In this document: positions 46,459 to 55,139 of the stretch, piece after piece
Layout: each line of letters begins with the position of its first letter
How positions within the stretch are numbered: the stretch's first letter is position 1
NCBI RefSeq assembly: GCF_006265225.1
Contig: NZ_VDCS01000010.1
Span: forward strand, 62,001 to 126,000
Source: Allotamlana fucoidanivorans
GTDB taxonomy: Bacteria > Bacteroidota > Bacteroidia > Flavobacteriales > Flavobacteriaceae
DNA length: 64,000 nucleotides
Direction: 5' to 3'
Program-made: the position numbers and the translations under genes
Notes under the pieces: generated by a model
Told to the model about the DNA's origin: nothing
Databases searched by the model: none
What the model saw: the letters and a program-made list of their open reading frames with translations, nothing else

Positions 46459-47043
46459 TTAGCCTTTATTTAGGCATTGTATTAATTTTAATGTCTCTTT
46501 GACGAAATCTGTTTTTCCTAGTACATACGAGCCTCTATCGTTTTTAAACTTAGACGCTAATTCAATTTTTAAAACTTCGTATTCTTTTGCTCGTTTTTTA
46601 TTCACATTTAGATAGTCTCGAAAGTCTAATTGTTTCCACATTACATTATCTTTTGGACACATATGAATGTGAAAAACCTGTTCTTTTTTTCCATCAATAT
46701 TATATCCTTTTCCAAATGTTGAATATTCCTCAATAGTTTCTCTTGCTGGAACTTTGAAATGGGAATAGCCCAGTTCAGTGAATTGGGCTATTAATTGCTC
46801 GTCAAACAATAAATCTTTTGGAATTTCAATCATTAAGTCGATATACGGTTTAGATTTTATTGATGTAATTGATGAACTGCCAAAGTGCTCAATTCTTAAT
46901 ATTGTTTTTTGTCCGACCTTTTCTAAAATCCGCTGTTTCTCATTTTCATAGATATTTTTCCACTCAGGATTATGGTCAACCAATTCAATTGGGAAAAGTG
47001 TATTCCAATCCTCTTTAGTCAAATCGTATAATGTTTTTGTCAT
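46459..47043 (-). CDS. GrpB family protein (UPF0157, nucleotidyltransferase-like)
   Basis: A 194-residue cytoplasmic protein with the GrpB/UPF0157 pattern: IELVDHNPEWKNIYENEKQRIL, then IEHFGSSSITSIKSKPYIDLMIEI (family: HIGSTAVPGLxAKPxIDI), and QVFHIHMCPKDNVMWKQLDFRDYL. The GSS...D arrangement is like the GSxxxxxDxD site of nucleotidyltransferases; the enzyme activity is unproved. Common as a lone accessory gene in bacteria. An 8-bp inverted repeat ATGATTAC/GTAATCAT (47086-47093, 47128-47135) lies upstream and could be an operator. Confidence 0.82.
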   Translation of the reverse strand: MTKTLYDLTKEDWNTLFPIELVDHNPEWKNIYENEKQRILEKVGQKTILRIEHFGSSSITSIKSKPYIDLMIEIPKDLLFDEQLIAQFTELGYSHFKVPARETIEEYSTFGKGYNIDGKKEQVFHIHMCPKDNVMWKQLDFRDYLNVNKKRAKEYEVLKIELASKFKNDRGSYVLGKTDFVKETLKLIQCLNKG

Positions 47044-47196
47044 TATTTTTTGGTTGATTGATAATGAATCACAATGGTTTAGGCTATGATTACGTTGTGA
47101 AAAACGTCATTAGACTTTTCCGCTTATGTAATCATACCGGATTAAAAGTACAAAGTTTAAAATTTAGGACAAAGCCCACAATGAAATATAGTAATT

Positions 47197-47299
47197 GTGC
47201 CTGTTACACAACACTTAAATATAGTTTAAAATTTTAAGATATGTGTGTAAATTCTTATTTTTAAAAATGCAAACCAAAAGGGATTATCAAGAAAATACT
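47197..47299. repeat. Diverged intergenic repeat, copy 2
   Basis: Begins GTGCCTGTTACACAACACTT; similar in order and spacing to 38154-38256, with the longest shared block TTCTTATTTTTA. It lies in the 337-bp gap 47044-47380 between the GrpB gene and the GH13 gene. A GCGTTAAACAC segment at 47303-47313 ends the unit. Apart from this and the inverted repeat at 47086-47135, nothing is seen in the gap. Confidence 0.5.
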
Positions 47300-47380
47300 G
47301 TATGCGTTAAACACAATGGTTAGTATATGCATTGTGCAATCGATAGAGAGCATTATCACATATACATTGTTTGGTGATTG

Positions 47381-49021
47381 TTATTTTGATTCGAGAATAA
47401 TAAAACCATTTTTAACCATCTGAATTTCAATATTCTCATTTAATGAACTGAATTGACTTTCATCATCACTAAATACAGTTTTCCAACTGTTTTCGGAAGG
47501 CTCAAAAGGAAGTTCCTCTGTATTTATTATCATAGATGTTGCTTGGTCCGTTAAATTGAAAGCTAAAATATAACCAGACAAATTGTTCCATCGACAATAG
47601 GTGAAGGTAGAATCATTTTCATGCTGTATTATTTCAAATTCGCCTGTTGTAAATGCAGAGTTTGAAGATCTAAATTTTAAAATTTTGCGATAGAAATTCA
47701 ACAATGAATTAGGATTGTTAATTTGCTCTTCAACTGAAATTCCATCTTTTGATTTTATAGATTTTTTTTCCCAATAAGGCTGGACGTTTTCAAACCAAAG
47801 TGCATTTCCAGCTTCGTTAATATCCGCTGTCCATTCAAACGGTTCTCTTACTGAAATATCGAGACCATCACTTAGTTCCAGAAGACTTTCATGTCTAATT
47901 AATTCTTCTCTTTTGCCAGTCATTCCTATTTCCTGCCCATAATAGATATATGGAATAAACTTCATTAAATAAGTTAGTGTTGCCAATTGCTTGTTTTTCG
48001 CAGTATTGTTGCCAATCTTACTTAATACTCGATCTGTATCATGTTGATCCAAAAAAGCAAACATGTTCTTTCCTTCTGGAAGATCCTGTTTTGACCACTT
48101 GAAATACTCTCTTAAAATGGTTGGATTATTAACGTTGAAGTGAAGCCCAAAAGAATATGCTACTTCAACGCCAGATTTTTTCATCCACGAATGTGCATCA
48201 CCATCATCCCATGTCGCCTGTTCAGCTACAAAAGTCACGTCTGGATTAATGCGCTTGCTGTTATCAATTATTGGCTTCCAAAAACCTTGTGCCAAATTGG
48301 TTAAAATTCCCTTCTTTAACTGATCATTATGAAATGCATCTATCCGAAATCCATCCACACCATCCTCAAAGGAACCATCTCCATTAGGATCTACCCAGAA
48401 AGCATAATAATCCTTAATATATTCAGCAACTTCTTCCTTATACAGGTTTACAATCGTGATGTCCGTATAATATCCATCATATGATTTTAATCCCTTAAGG
48501 TCAAAAACCATTGTTTCTGGTTCTGTATTTAAGCTGTCTTTATACATAACATAATTGCTAAATTCCGAATTTGGGTTTTGAAATGACTCTCCAAACCAGG
48601 GGTGCTCCTTGATTACATATTGAAGTTCGGTATCCATATAGAATTTCATTCCTCTGCGATGAATCTCCTTTACCATATTGAAGTAGTCATCCACAGTACC
48701 GAATTCAGAATCAATGCCATAGTAGTCATGTGTAAAATAATTATGATAATAGGATGAAGGATACAATGGTGTCATAATTATTGAAGTAATACCCAAATCT
48801 TGGATATAATCTAGCTGCTGAGTAACACCGTTTAAATCACCGATTCTATCACCATTACTATCGAAAAAACTTCGTGGAAATATCAAATAAAATATTTCTT
48901 CTTCTAACGCTACTTTATTAGTTGATTCGAGAGTCCGCTTTTCAATTGACAACTGTCTACATCCTGCAATTAGCAACATCAGAATTAAAAAAATTAAGTA
49001 TAAATTCTTTGGTTGTATCAT
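47381..49021 (-). CDS. GH13 family (alpha-amylase-like) lipoprotein
   Basis: A 546-residue lipoprotein, lipobox Cys at residue 21 (LLIAGCRQLS), so it sits on a membrane, possibly the cell surface. The (beta/alpha)8 barrel begins EEIFYLIFPRSFFDSNGDRIGDLNGV. Catalytic residues are in place: nucleophile Asp 228 (DGFRIDAFH), acid/base Glu 267 (TFVAEQATWDDG) and the third acid Asp 328 (LDQHDTDR). The first conserved region reads MDTELQYVIKEHPWF, where most GH13 enzymes have DxxxNH; the usual Asn-His pair is missing. Substrate unclear: alpha-glucan, or a sucrose-like sugar given its neighbours. It follows the PfkB gene by 122 bp in the same direction. Confidence 0.85.
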   Translation of the reverse strand: MIQPKNLYLIFLILMLLIAGCRQLSIEKRTLESTNKVALEEEIFYLIFPRSFFDSNGDRIGDLNGVTQQLDYIQDLGITSIIMTPLYPSSYYHNYFTHDYYGIDSEFGTVDDYFNMVKEIHRRGMKFYMDTELQYVIKEHPWFGESFQNPNSEFSNYVMYKDSLNTEPETMVFDLKGLKSYDGYYTDITIVNLYKEEVAEYIKDYYAFWVDPNGDGSFEDGVDGFRIDAFHNDQLKKGILTNLAQGFWKPIIDNSKRINPDVTFVAEQATWDDGDAHSWMKKSGVEVAYSFGLHFNVNNPTILREYFKWSKQDLPEGKNMFAFLDQHDTDRVLSKIGNNTAKNKQLATLTYLMKFIPYIYYGQEIGMTGKREELIRHESLLELSDGLDISVREPFEWTADINEAGNALWFENVQPYWEKKSIKSKDGISVEEQINNPNSLLNFYRKILKFRSSNSAFTTGEFEIIQHENDSTFTYCRWNNLSGYILAFNLTDQATSMIINTEELPFEPSENSWKTVFSDDESQFSSLNENIEIQMVKNGFIILESK

Positions 49022-49143
49022 ATTCTAAATTATCGCCAATTCCATATAAACTTACCAAAGATACCATTTAGCCTATAAAAAATCCCAACAAACAAATCGT
49101 ATTACAGGACAGTGCTTTAAAAGACGTGTTTGTAGCTACTAGT

Positions 49144-50022
49144 CTACCCCATAAACCGTTCAATATCTAATAATGATATGCTAGGATTTGCGCCCTTGCT
49201 TTGTGCTACCATAGCACCTACCGCACAGCCATAATCAATAGCTTTTTGAGGAGGCTCATTGTTTAATAAATAACTTATTAAAGTTCCTAGAAAAGCATCT
49301 CCTGCTCCAACGGTATCAACCACTTCAATTTTGTAACCACTATTATAAAATAGGCGCTCTTGGTGCCATAAAACCGCACCAAAGGCACCTTTAGTAACAC
49401 ATATACTTGGCGTATTAGTTTTATTGGCAATAAATTTTAAATTCTGTTCTAGGCCTCTAAATGGTGAATTCAAATACGCACTAACTTCATAAAGTTCATC
49501 ATCATTAAATTTTATAAAATCAGAGGCTAACATTAATTCAATCAGTAATTTTTTTGAGTAAAATGGAGGTCTTAAATTCAGGTCGAATATCTTATATGAC
49601 GCCAGATTCAAATAATTTTTCAGGGTAGCTTTGGACACTGCATCTCTAGCTACTAAACTTCCAAAAACAAAAGCATCGGCTGCCTTAACTACTTTTTCTC
49701 CTTGTGCGGTTGTTTCAATTTTATCCCAAGCTCTTGGGTATTCTATAGTATAAGTTGCCGAACCTTTATCATTTAAACTTACTAGAACCGATCCTGTTGC
49801 ATGGGCATCAAACTTTTGAATACAACGAACGTTTACATGATGCTCTTTTACATAAGCAATTAATTTGTCACCTAGAGCATCTTTCCCAACCGCACTAATC
49901 ATAGTCACGTCATGGCCAAAGGCTGCCAAACGCAGCGCCACATTAAGTGGTGCCCCTCCTATTTTCTTATTCTCAGGAAAAATATCCCACAATATTTCTC
50001 CAAAGCAAACAATATGACTCAT
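49144..50022 (-). CDS. PfkB family carbohydrate kinase, probable fructokinase
   Basis: A 292-residue cytoplasmic kinase. The ribokinase-fold signatures are GGAPLNVALRLAAFGHDVTMIS at the N-terminus and DTVGAGDAFLGTLISYLL near the C-terminus, with the catalytic Asp in GAGD. The start SHIVCFGEILWDIFPENKKIGGAPLNVA closely resembles bacterial fructokinases (GEVLWDxFP). Placed 40 bp after a sucrose-phosphate-synthase-like gene and the phosphatase/invertase fusion, it would turn released fructose back into fructose 6-phosphate, which supports the fructokinase call. Confidence 0.88.
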   Translation of the reverse strand: MSHIVCFGEILWDIFPENKKIGGAPLNVALRLAAFGHDVTMISAVGKDALGDKLIAYVKEHHVNVRCIQKFDAHATGSVLVSLNDKGSATYTIEYPRAWDKIETTAQGEKVVKAADAFVFGSLVARDAVSKATLKNYLNLASYKIFDLNLRPPFYSKKLLIELMLASDFIKFNDDELYEVSAYLNSPFRGLEQNLKFIANKTNTPSICVTKGAFGAVLWHQERLFYNSGYKIEVVDTVGAGDAFLGTLISYLLNNEPPQKAIDYGCAVGAMVAQSKGANPSISLLDIERFMG

Positions 50023-50062
50023 AAGGAAAGTTTCAGTAGTTACAATATTATATTCGGATGTC

Positions 50063-51343
50063 TTAATAAAACAAATTAGATTCCATTGTTCGTTGATTAA
50101 TTGAACTTTTAAACACTTCTATTATACGTTTAGCTATGCCCGTCCACCCAAAATTTCGTCTAGCAAAACGCGCACCTTCAACAGATAACTCATTACGCAT
50201 TTTAGGATATAATAGCGGCATAGCCATCATAGTCCCAAATTCTAGCGGTCTGTGGGGATCGGCAAACAAGGCCTGATTTCCAAAATCTATCAAATCATAC
50301 AAGCCTCCATGCACCGTAATAACGCTTGGTGTACCGCAGGCCATAGCTTCAATAGCAACCATACCAAAAGGCTCATAGCGTGACGGCATTGCAAAGATGT
50401 TTGCCGATCGGTACACATTGGCTAAATCTTCATCGGCAATATAACTTTTCCATTTAATCTTTTCCATCACCCCTAACTCGGTTGCTAACTTTTTAAGCGT
50501 TTTTACACCCGCATCATCTTGGTCTGAATGATCACTACCTATAGCCGCCACTAATCGTGCCTCGGGACAAAGTTCAAAAACCGTAGGCAAGGCCTGTATT
50601 AATAAATCGTATCCCTTATTATGCGCCATTCTTCCTAAGGTTAAAATATCAGTTGGATGGATGTCGTACTTGGTTCTAATTTTATCATTTTCTTTTGAAG
50701 GCACCGGATAAAACCTGTTTTCATCAATACCTGGCGGAATCATGGTGCAATTTTTTGGTAACACATCATATTGTTTTGTCAGTAAATCTACCTGCGGAAT
50801 GGTGGTCGCTATAATATGATTACACATTTGATAGACAAAATACTCTTTTCTAATGCGTTCCTTAAAACGATAGGTTTTCTCCATTTCCTTTTCATCCATA
50901 TCGCTTCCCATGGTATGTTGTTTCCACCACCCTACTGAATGTGGGGTATGTACATGTGAAATACCAAGTTCTTCGGCTATTTTTTGTCCAGCCCATCCAG
51001 CATCCCAATAATGAGAATAAACCACATCATACTTTTTATTTTCATTCTTGATAGCCGCCAAACAATTGGTGACAAACTTTTTTAAATGATCATGCATATC
51101 CTCCTTTCTGATGAACTTTTTGCCCCCAAAGGGAATACGCCAAACATTATAATTCTCATGAACATGGTCATATTCAGGTTGGTCTTCAAATTGACGTGTC
51201 ACTAAATCAACTCTTTTGCCTAATCGACTAAAGCGCTCAGCTAATTCTAAAACATAAACCACCTGGCCGCCAGTGTCGGGCTTTCCAAGTTCTGGGTTTG
51301 CAGCAACATATCCGTGTAGCGAGATCATTAATATCGACTTCAT
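50063..51343 (-). CDS. GT4 glycosyltransferase, sucrose-phosphate-synthase-like
   Basis: A 426-residue retaining GT-B enzyme. The N-terminus has ISLHGYVAANPELGKPDTGG then QVVYVLELA, the mark of sucrose-phosphate and sucrose synthases (SxHG...NPELGxxDTGGQxxYVxELA; DTGGQ at residues 23-27). TPHSVGWWKQ, ATTIPQVDLL, the donor-site GRMAHNKGYDLLIQAL and EPFGMVAIE (E-x7-E, residues 324 and 332) also agree. Expected reaction: NDP-glucose plus fructose 6-phosphate to sucrose 6-phosphate. The main alternative is mannosylfructose-phosphate synthase (GDP-mannose donor), a close relative known from Agrobacterium. The start is 15 bp after the fusion gene, so they are surely cotranscribed. Confidence 0.85.
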   Translation of the reverse strand: MKSILMISLHGYVAANPELGKPDTGGQVVYVLELAERFSRLGKRVDLVTRQFEDQPEYDHVHENYNVWRIPFGGKKFIRKEDMHDHLKKFVTNCLAAIKNENKKYDVVYSHYWDAGWAGQKIAEELGISHVHTPHSVGWWKQHTMGSDMDEKEMEKTYRFKERIRKEYFVYQMCNHIIATTIPQVDLLTKQYDVLPKNCTMIPPGIDENRFYPVPSKENDKIRTKYDIHPTDILTLGRMAHNKGYDLLIQALPTVFELCPEARLVAAIGSDHSDQDDAGVKTLKKLATELGVMEKIKWKSYIADEDLANVYRSANIFAMPSRYEPFGMVAIEAMACGTPSVITVHGGLYDLIDFGNQALFADPHRPLEFGTMMAMPLLYPKMRNELSVEGARFARRNFGWTGIAKRIIEVFKSSINQRTMESNLFY

Positions 51344-51358
51344 AATATTTATTTTAGG

Positions 51359-53443
51359 TTATTTTTTAATAATTTTTAAATCATGACATGCAGAAATATA
51401 TTGCGCTGCGGACCATGCTTGATAGGCTTTGCCCATAGGCTTTCCTGTGGTTCCATGTGCCCATTCAGTAAACTCCCATTCATCTGTTATACCTTCTTTA
51501 TTTATCAATGCTAGTTTGTGAAGCTCTGAAATTGCCATTTCTTTAAACCCTAGTTTATTGACAAACTTCACCCAAAAACCACCAACAAATGGCCAAATAC
51601 CGCCATTATGATAATGATTTGGAAGGTTTAAGAGATTTACTGTATAATAGGGTCTCCAATCTGGGTCGCCCGGCGAAACCACAGGATATACATTAGCCAC
51701 AGGATACGGATCATTAACACCAACACCCAACATAAAATGGAAGGTTTGATGTGCTTTTTCGGCGTCAACTGTGCCGTGTAAAAACGCTAAAATATTTCCT
51801 AGCGTATCACAGCGCCAACTGAAATCAAAGGGTGTAGTTTGTGCTATAAGGTAAGAGGTATCGCCTAGTGTAAATTGCTTTTCGGCAAAGGACACCGATT
51901 GAAATAATTTTTGCTGGGTGGAAGGCCAAAAATTCTGTAAAATTTCTTTTTTAATAACTTGAGACCATCTGATATATTCTCCTGCTTGTTCATAAATGCC
52001 AAGCATTTCTAGCATACGCCCAAAACACACGTTGGCTCTGTACCATAAGATTTCGTCATAAAGAATATTATAACTTCTTCCGAACAAATCTGTCCAATCT
52101 CCTGCTTCAGGTATTTCTAATAAAGCATCATTATTACTATCATGAGCACCAAGCCAACGCATGGTTTCCTTAATGTCATCAATATACTTTCTTAAAAATT
52201 CAAAATCCTTGGTTACATTAACGTATTCATAAAAGGCAATAACTACCCAAATACCACTATCTATAGAACAGATACCTCCAACACCAGAATAATCTGGTAT
52301 ATTATCTTTAATTCTAACATTTGAAGGTATTTGTCCGTTTCTTGAAATATGATCAAGTAAAGTAACTAGTGTTTTTCTCTGGCAATCATGTATCTCCTTA
52401 TCATGAACCAGTGGTAGCGACCCTATAACCGTAATAGCACCATCACGTGCCCAAACGCTATAATAGTTTTCATCAGTTCCCTTGGCTACATTATCTTTTA
52501 TAGAACAGGCTGAAAACCCAAGTGGCGTAATATTCTTCTTTAAAGCCTCAACAGCTTTTGTATACCCCTCTTTGATAAGAGCTATCTTTTCATCTTCATC
52601 TTCTGTGGCTATATGACTTAACTCTTGCTGTATATAAAAATCATCAGCATGATCAACCGCTGTGTAAACGCTAGCTTTTTCGGGCAAAACATTATAATAA
52701 ACCAAACCTTCAATAATACCATCTCCCATTTCTTTTTCAGAATGATAAACTTGTCTGTGCTTAGTATATTGGTATAATTCTTCATGGGCATTGGACACTA
52801 CAATGCCTTTTACATCTTTGAGATCAAACATGGCAGAATCATTCCCGCTGTCTCCAGCCACAATCACTTCATTTGAATGTATTTGCAGTTGCTTAATCAA
52901 CCATTGTAGTGCATTGCCTTTATTCGCCCATTTGGGCAAAACATCTAAAAACTTATCGCCTGAATACACAATATTTACATCCATATTGGCTTTGGAAAAA
53001 TCATTTTCTACACTTTCTATTAGATTGGGAGTAGCATCATAAAAAAAATAGCTTCGCTTGTAAGAGTGTTGAAACTTTGTAGGCTGTTCACTAATAGGAT
53101 GATTGATTTTACTTATAATATCTTCAACCGCTGCCAAATTCCAACCGTCATCTAAAACATCATTAAACTCTTTAACAACACTTTTTGTTTTAAAATTATA
53201 GATATGTGTGCCTACCCCCGAGATAATATAATCTGGTTCGGGGAGTACTTTGGTTTCAATAAGATTAAGGACATCATCAATAAGTCGCCCCGTATTGTAG
53301 GTTAAAAGTACATCGTTTTGCGGTTTATACATTTTCCAAACTTTTCTAAAATTACTATTGTAGTTATGAAAGTTTATTAATGTGTTATCAATATCAAAAG
53401 ATAACAATTTTATTGCATGCTTTTTAGTTGGGTTTTCTTCCAT
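51359..53443 (-). CDS. Fusion: sucrose-phosphate phosphatase-like HAD domain + GH100 invertase-like domain
   Basis: A 694-residue cytoplasmic protein without signal peptide. Residues about 10-250 are a Cof-type HAD phosphatase of the sucrose-6-phosphate phosphatase group: LLSFDIDNTLI (Asp 17 and Asp 19), LLTYNTGR, PDYIISGVGTHIY, NKGNALQWLI and VAGDSGNDSAMF. Residues about 295-690 are an (alpha/alpha)6 domain like GH100 neutral invertases: YYSVWARDGAI, CSIDSGIWVVIAFYEY (Asp 395, matching the catalytic Asp of the VDSGLWW motif), FSWRCDTLGN, NHYHNGGIWPF and EFTEWAHGTTGKPMGKAYQAW (a Glu here would be the acid/base). Thus one chain may both dephosphorylate sucrose 6-phosphate and hydrolyse sucrose. 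A glycogen-debranching-like (GH15/GH63 clan) identity for the second half is the alternative. First gene of the fusion-GT4-pfkB operon. Confidence 0.8.
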   Translation of the reverse strand: MEENPTKKHAIKLLSFDIDNTLINFHNYNSNFRKVWKMYKPQNDVLLTYNTGRLIDDVLNLIETKVLPEPDYIISGVGTHIYNFKTKSVVKEFNDVLDDGWNLAAVEDIISKINHPISEQPTKFQHSYKRSYFFYDATPNLIESVENDFSKANMDVNIVYSGDKFLDVLPKWANKGNALQWLIKQLQIHSNEVIVAGDSGNDSAMFDLKDVKGIVVSNAHEELYQYTKHRQVYHSEKEMGDGIIEGLVYYNVLPEKASVYTAVDHADDFYIQQELSHIATEDEDEKIALIKEGYTKAVEALKKNITPLGFSACSIKDNVAKGTDENYYSVWARDGAITVIGSLPLVHDKEIHDCQRKTLVTLLDHISRNGQIPSNVRIKDNIPDYSGVGGICSIDSGIWVVIAFYEYVNVTKDFEFLRKYIDDIKETMRWLGAHDSNNDALLEIPEAGDWTDLFGRSYNILYDEILWYRANVCFGRMLEMLGIYEQAGEYIRWSQVIKKEILQNFWPSTQQKLFQSVSFAEKQFTLGDTSYLIAQTTPFDFSWRCDTLGNILAFLHGTVDAEKAHQTFHFMLGVGVNDPYPVANVYPVVSPGDPDWRPYYTVNLLNLPNHYHNGGIWPFVGGFWVKFVNKLGFKEMAISELHKLALINKEGITDEWEFTEWAHGTTGKPMGKAYQAWSAAQYISACHDLKIIKK

Positions 53444-53671
53444 ATTATTTTAAAACGTTCTTTTTCATTTTTCATCATTTTTGATTCAAAAAAGACCAAA
53501 AAATCACAATTATTGATATAATATACACAAAAAAGCCCCAAAAACAAGAAAAATAGAGTTTTAAGCAAATCTCATTTTTTACTTTTAGCAGAATTACAAA
53601 AAATGATACTAGAAATGCATATTTAAAAAATATAACACCTTAAAATAGGAATATGAGAATGTAAAAAACGC
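53444..53671. other. Intergenic region before the sugar operon
   Basis: 228 bp, strongly A+T-rich, no gene and no clear terminator. It separates the MoxR/VWA pair from the fusion gene, so whether the two sets share a transcript is open. Confidence 0.6.
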
Positions 53672-55138
53672 CTAAATTCCACTTATAAAACTGCCATACG
53701 GGTCTTTAAATTGCACCCCTTCAGTAAATCGTTGTTTAGACAATTGCTTAAATTCAACCAACGCCCACAGCACAAACTCTTTTACAAAATAACGGTCTTG
53801 ATTTGAAAGGTTAGGTTGATATTTTTCTAGCAAATCATTTAAAGGTGTAATGGAACCCAGTAATGTTTTGTAACCCTCATCGCTAAGGTCATCTAAAAGT
53901 TCAAAACCATCTTTAAGATTAAAAAACCAAGACACAATATCATCATAAGGACTTACATCGGTTTGCTTTTTTAGTTTTTCAATTTTTGGAAAATACGCTA
54001 CAAACAAACTTTTTACGGCATCACCAATCAAACCATAAGCCACAGAAATAGAACCTTCTTGTTCACCTTCATACACCAATTCTACTTTTCCGGTTATTGA
54101 TGGAATTATACCAATAAAATCTGATAGGCGTACTATGGTTTGCCCATCATTATTCATAAGAGAACGCCGCTCTGCTGTACTTAACAGGTTTTCAAAAGCG
54201 GTGATACTCAATCTGGCACTCACACCACTTTTGGCGTCTATAAATTCACTCTCTCTAGCCTCAAAAACAATTTGTTCTAATAAATCTCGTGCTAAATCGG
54301 GTACAATTACACTAGCATTTTGCCTAGCCACTATTTTGGCCTCCTGTTCTGTAATAACCCTAGCCGTTTTTATATCCTTAGGATAATGTGTTAATATTTG
54401 AGAACCGATTCTATCTTTTAACGGAGTAACTATGCTCCCTCTGTTGGTATAGTCTTCTGGATTTGCTGTAAACACAAATTGAATATCTAATGGCAATCTT
54501 AATTTAAACCCACGTATTTGAATATCGCCTTCTTGCAGTATGTTAAACAATGCCACTTGAATGCGCGCTTGTAAATCGGGTAATTCATTAATAACAAATA
54601 TACATCGGTTAGCCCTTGGAATCATCCCATAATGAATTACACGATCATCTGCATAACTCAATTTCAAATTAGCTGCTTTTATAGGATCAACATCGCCAAT
54701 AATATCAGCCACCGTTACATCGGGTGTGGCCAATTTTTCGGCAAAACGTTCACTTCTATGCAACCATAATACGGGGGTTTCATCTCCTTTTTCTTTTATT
54801 AATTCTTTAGCATATCTTGAAATAGGATGAAATGGATCATCATTGATTTCTGAACCCGCTACATAAGGAATATACTCGTCTAACAGATTTAACATTAATC
54901 GTGCTAAACGTGTTTTAGCTTGACCCCGCAACCCCAATAGATTCATATTGTGTCTCGACAAAATGGCGCGTTCCAATTCGGGAATTACGGTATTTTCATA
55001 ACCATGAACCCCTTCAAAAGTGGTTTGGTTATTTTTTATCTTAGTAATCAGATTTTCTCGTAATTCATCTTTTATAGATTTACTCTTATATCCTGATGCT
55101 TTTAGTGCACCTAACGTTTTAATGTTTTCTATGTTCAT
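53672..55138 (-). CDS. MoxR-type AAA+ ATPase
   Basis: A 488-residue cytoplasmic ATPase resembling the large MoxR/magnesium-chelatase-subunit-I group. Walker A region NMNLLGLRGQAKTRLARLML, the sensor and Walker B part CIFVINELPDLQARIQVALFNILQEGDIQIRG, and QFVFTANPEDYTNRGSIVTPLKDRIGSQI (sensor 1 and arginine finger region). The frame is open to 55183, but the ATG at 55138 is preceded by GAGG and follows the VWA stop by one base, so it is the better start and points to coupled translation. MoxR ATPases team with VWA proteins as chaperones that insert metals or remodel complexes. The client is unknown. Confidence 0.88.
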   Translation of the reverse strand: MNIENIKTLGALKASGYKSKSIKDELRENLITKIKNNQTTFEGVHGYENTVIPELERAILSRHNMNLLGLRGQAKTRLARLMLNLLDEYIPYVAGSEINDDPFHPISRYAKELIKEKGDETPVLWLHRSERFAEKLATPDVTVADIIGDVDPIKAANLKLSYADDRVIHYGMIPRANRCIFVINELPDLQARIQVALFNILQEGDIQIRGFKLRLPLDIQFVFTANPEDYTNRGSIVTPLKDRIGSQILTHYPKDIKTARVITEQEAKIVARQNASVIVPDLARDLLEQIVFEARESEFIDAKSGVSARLSITAFENLLSTAERRSLMNNDGQTIVRLSDFIGIIPSITGKVELVYEGEQEGSISVAYGLIGDAVKSLFVAYFPKIEKLKKQTDVSPYDDIVSWFFNLKDGFELLDDLSDEGYKTLLGSITPLNDLLEKYQPNLSNQDRYFVKEFVLWALVEFKQLSKQRFTEGVQFKDPYGSFISGI

Positions 55139-55139
55139 A

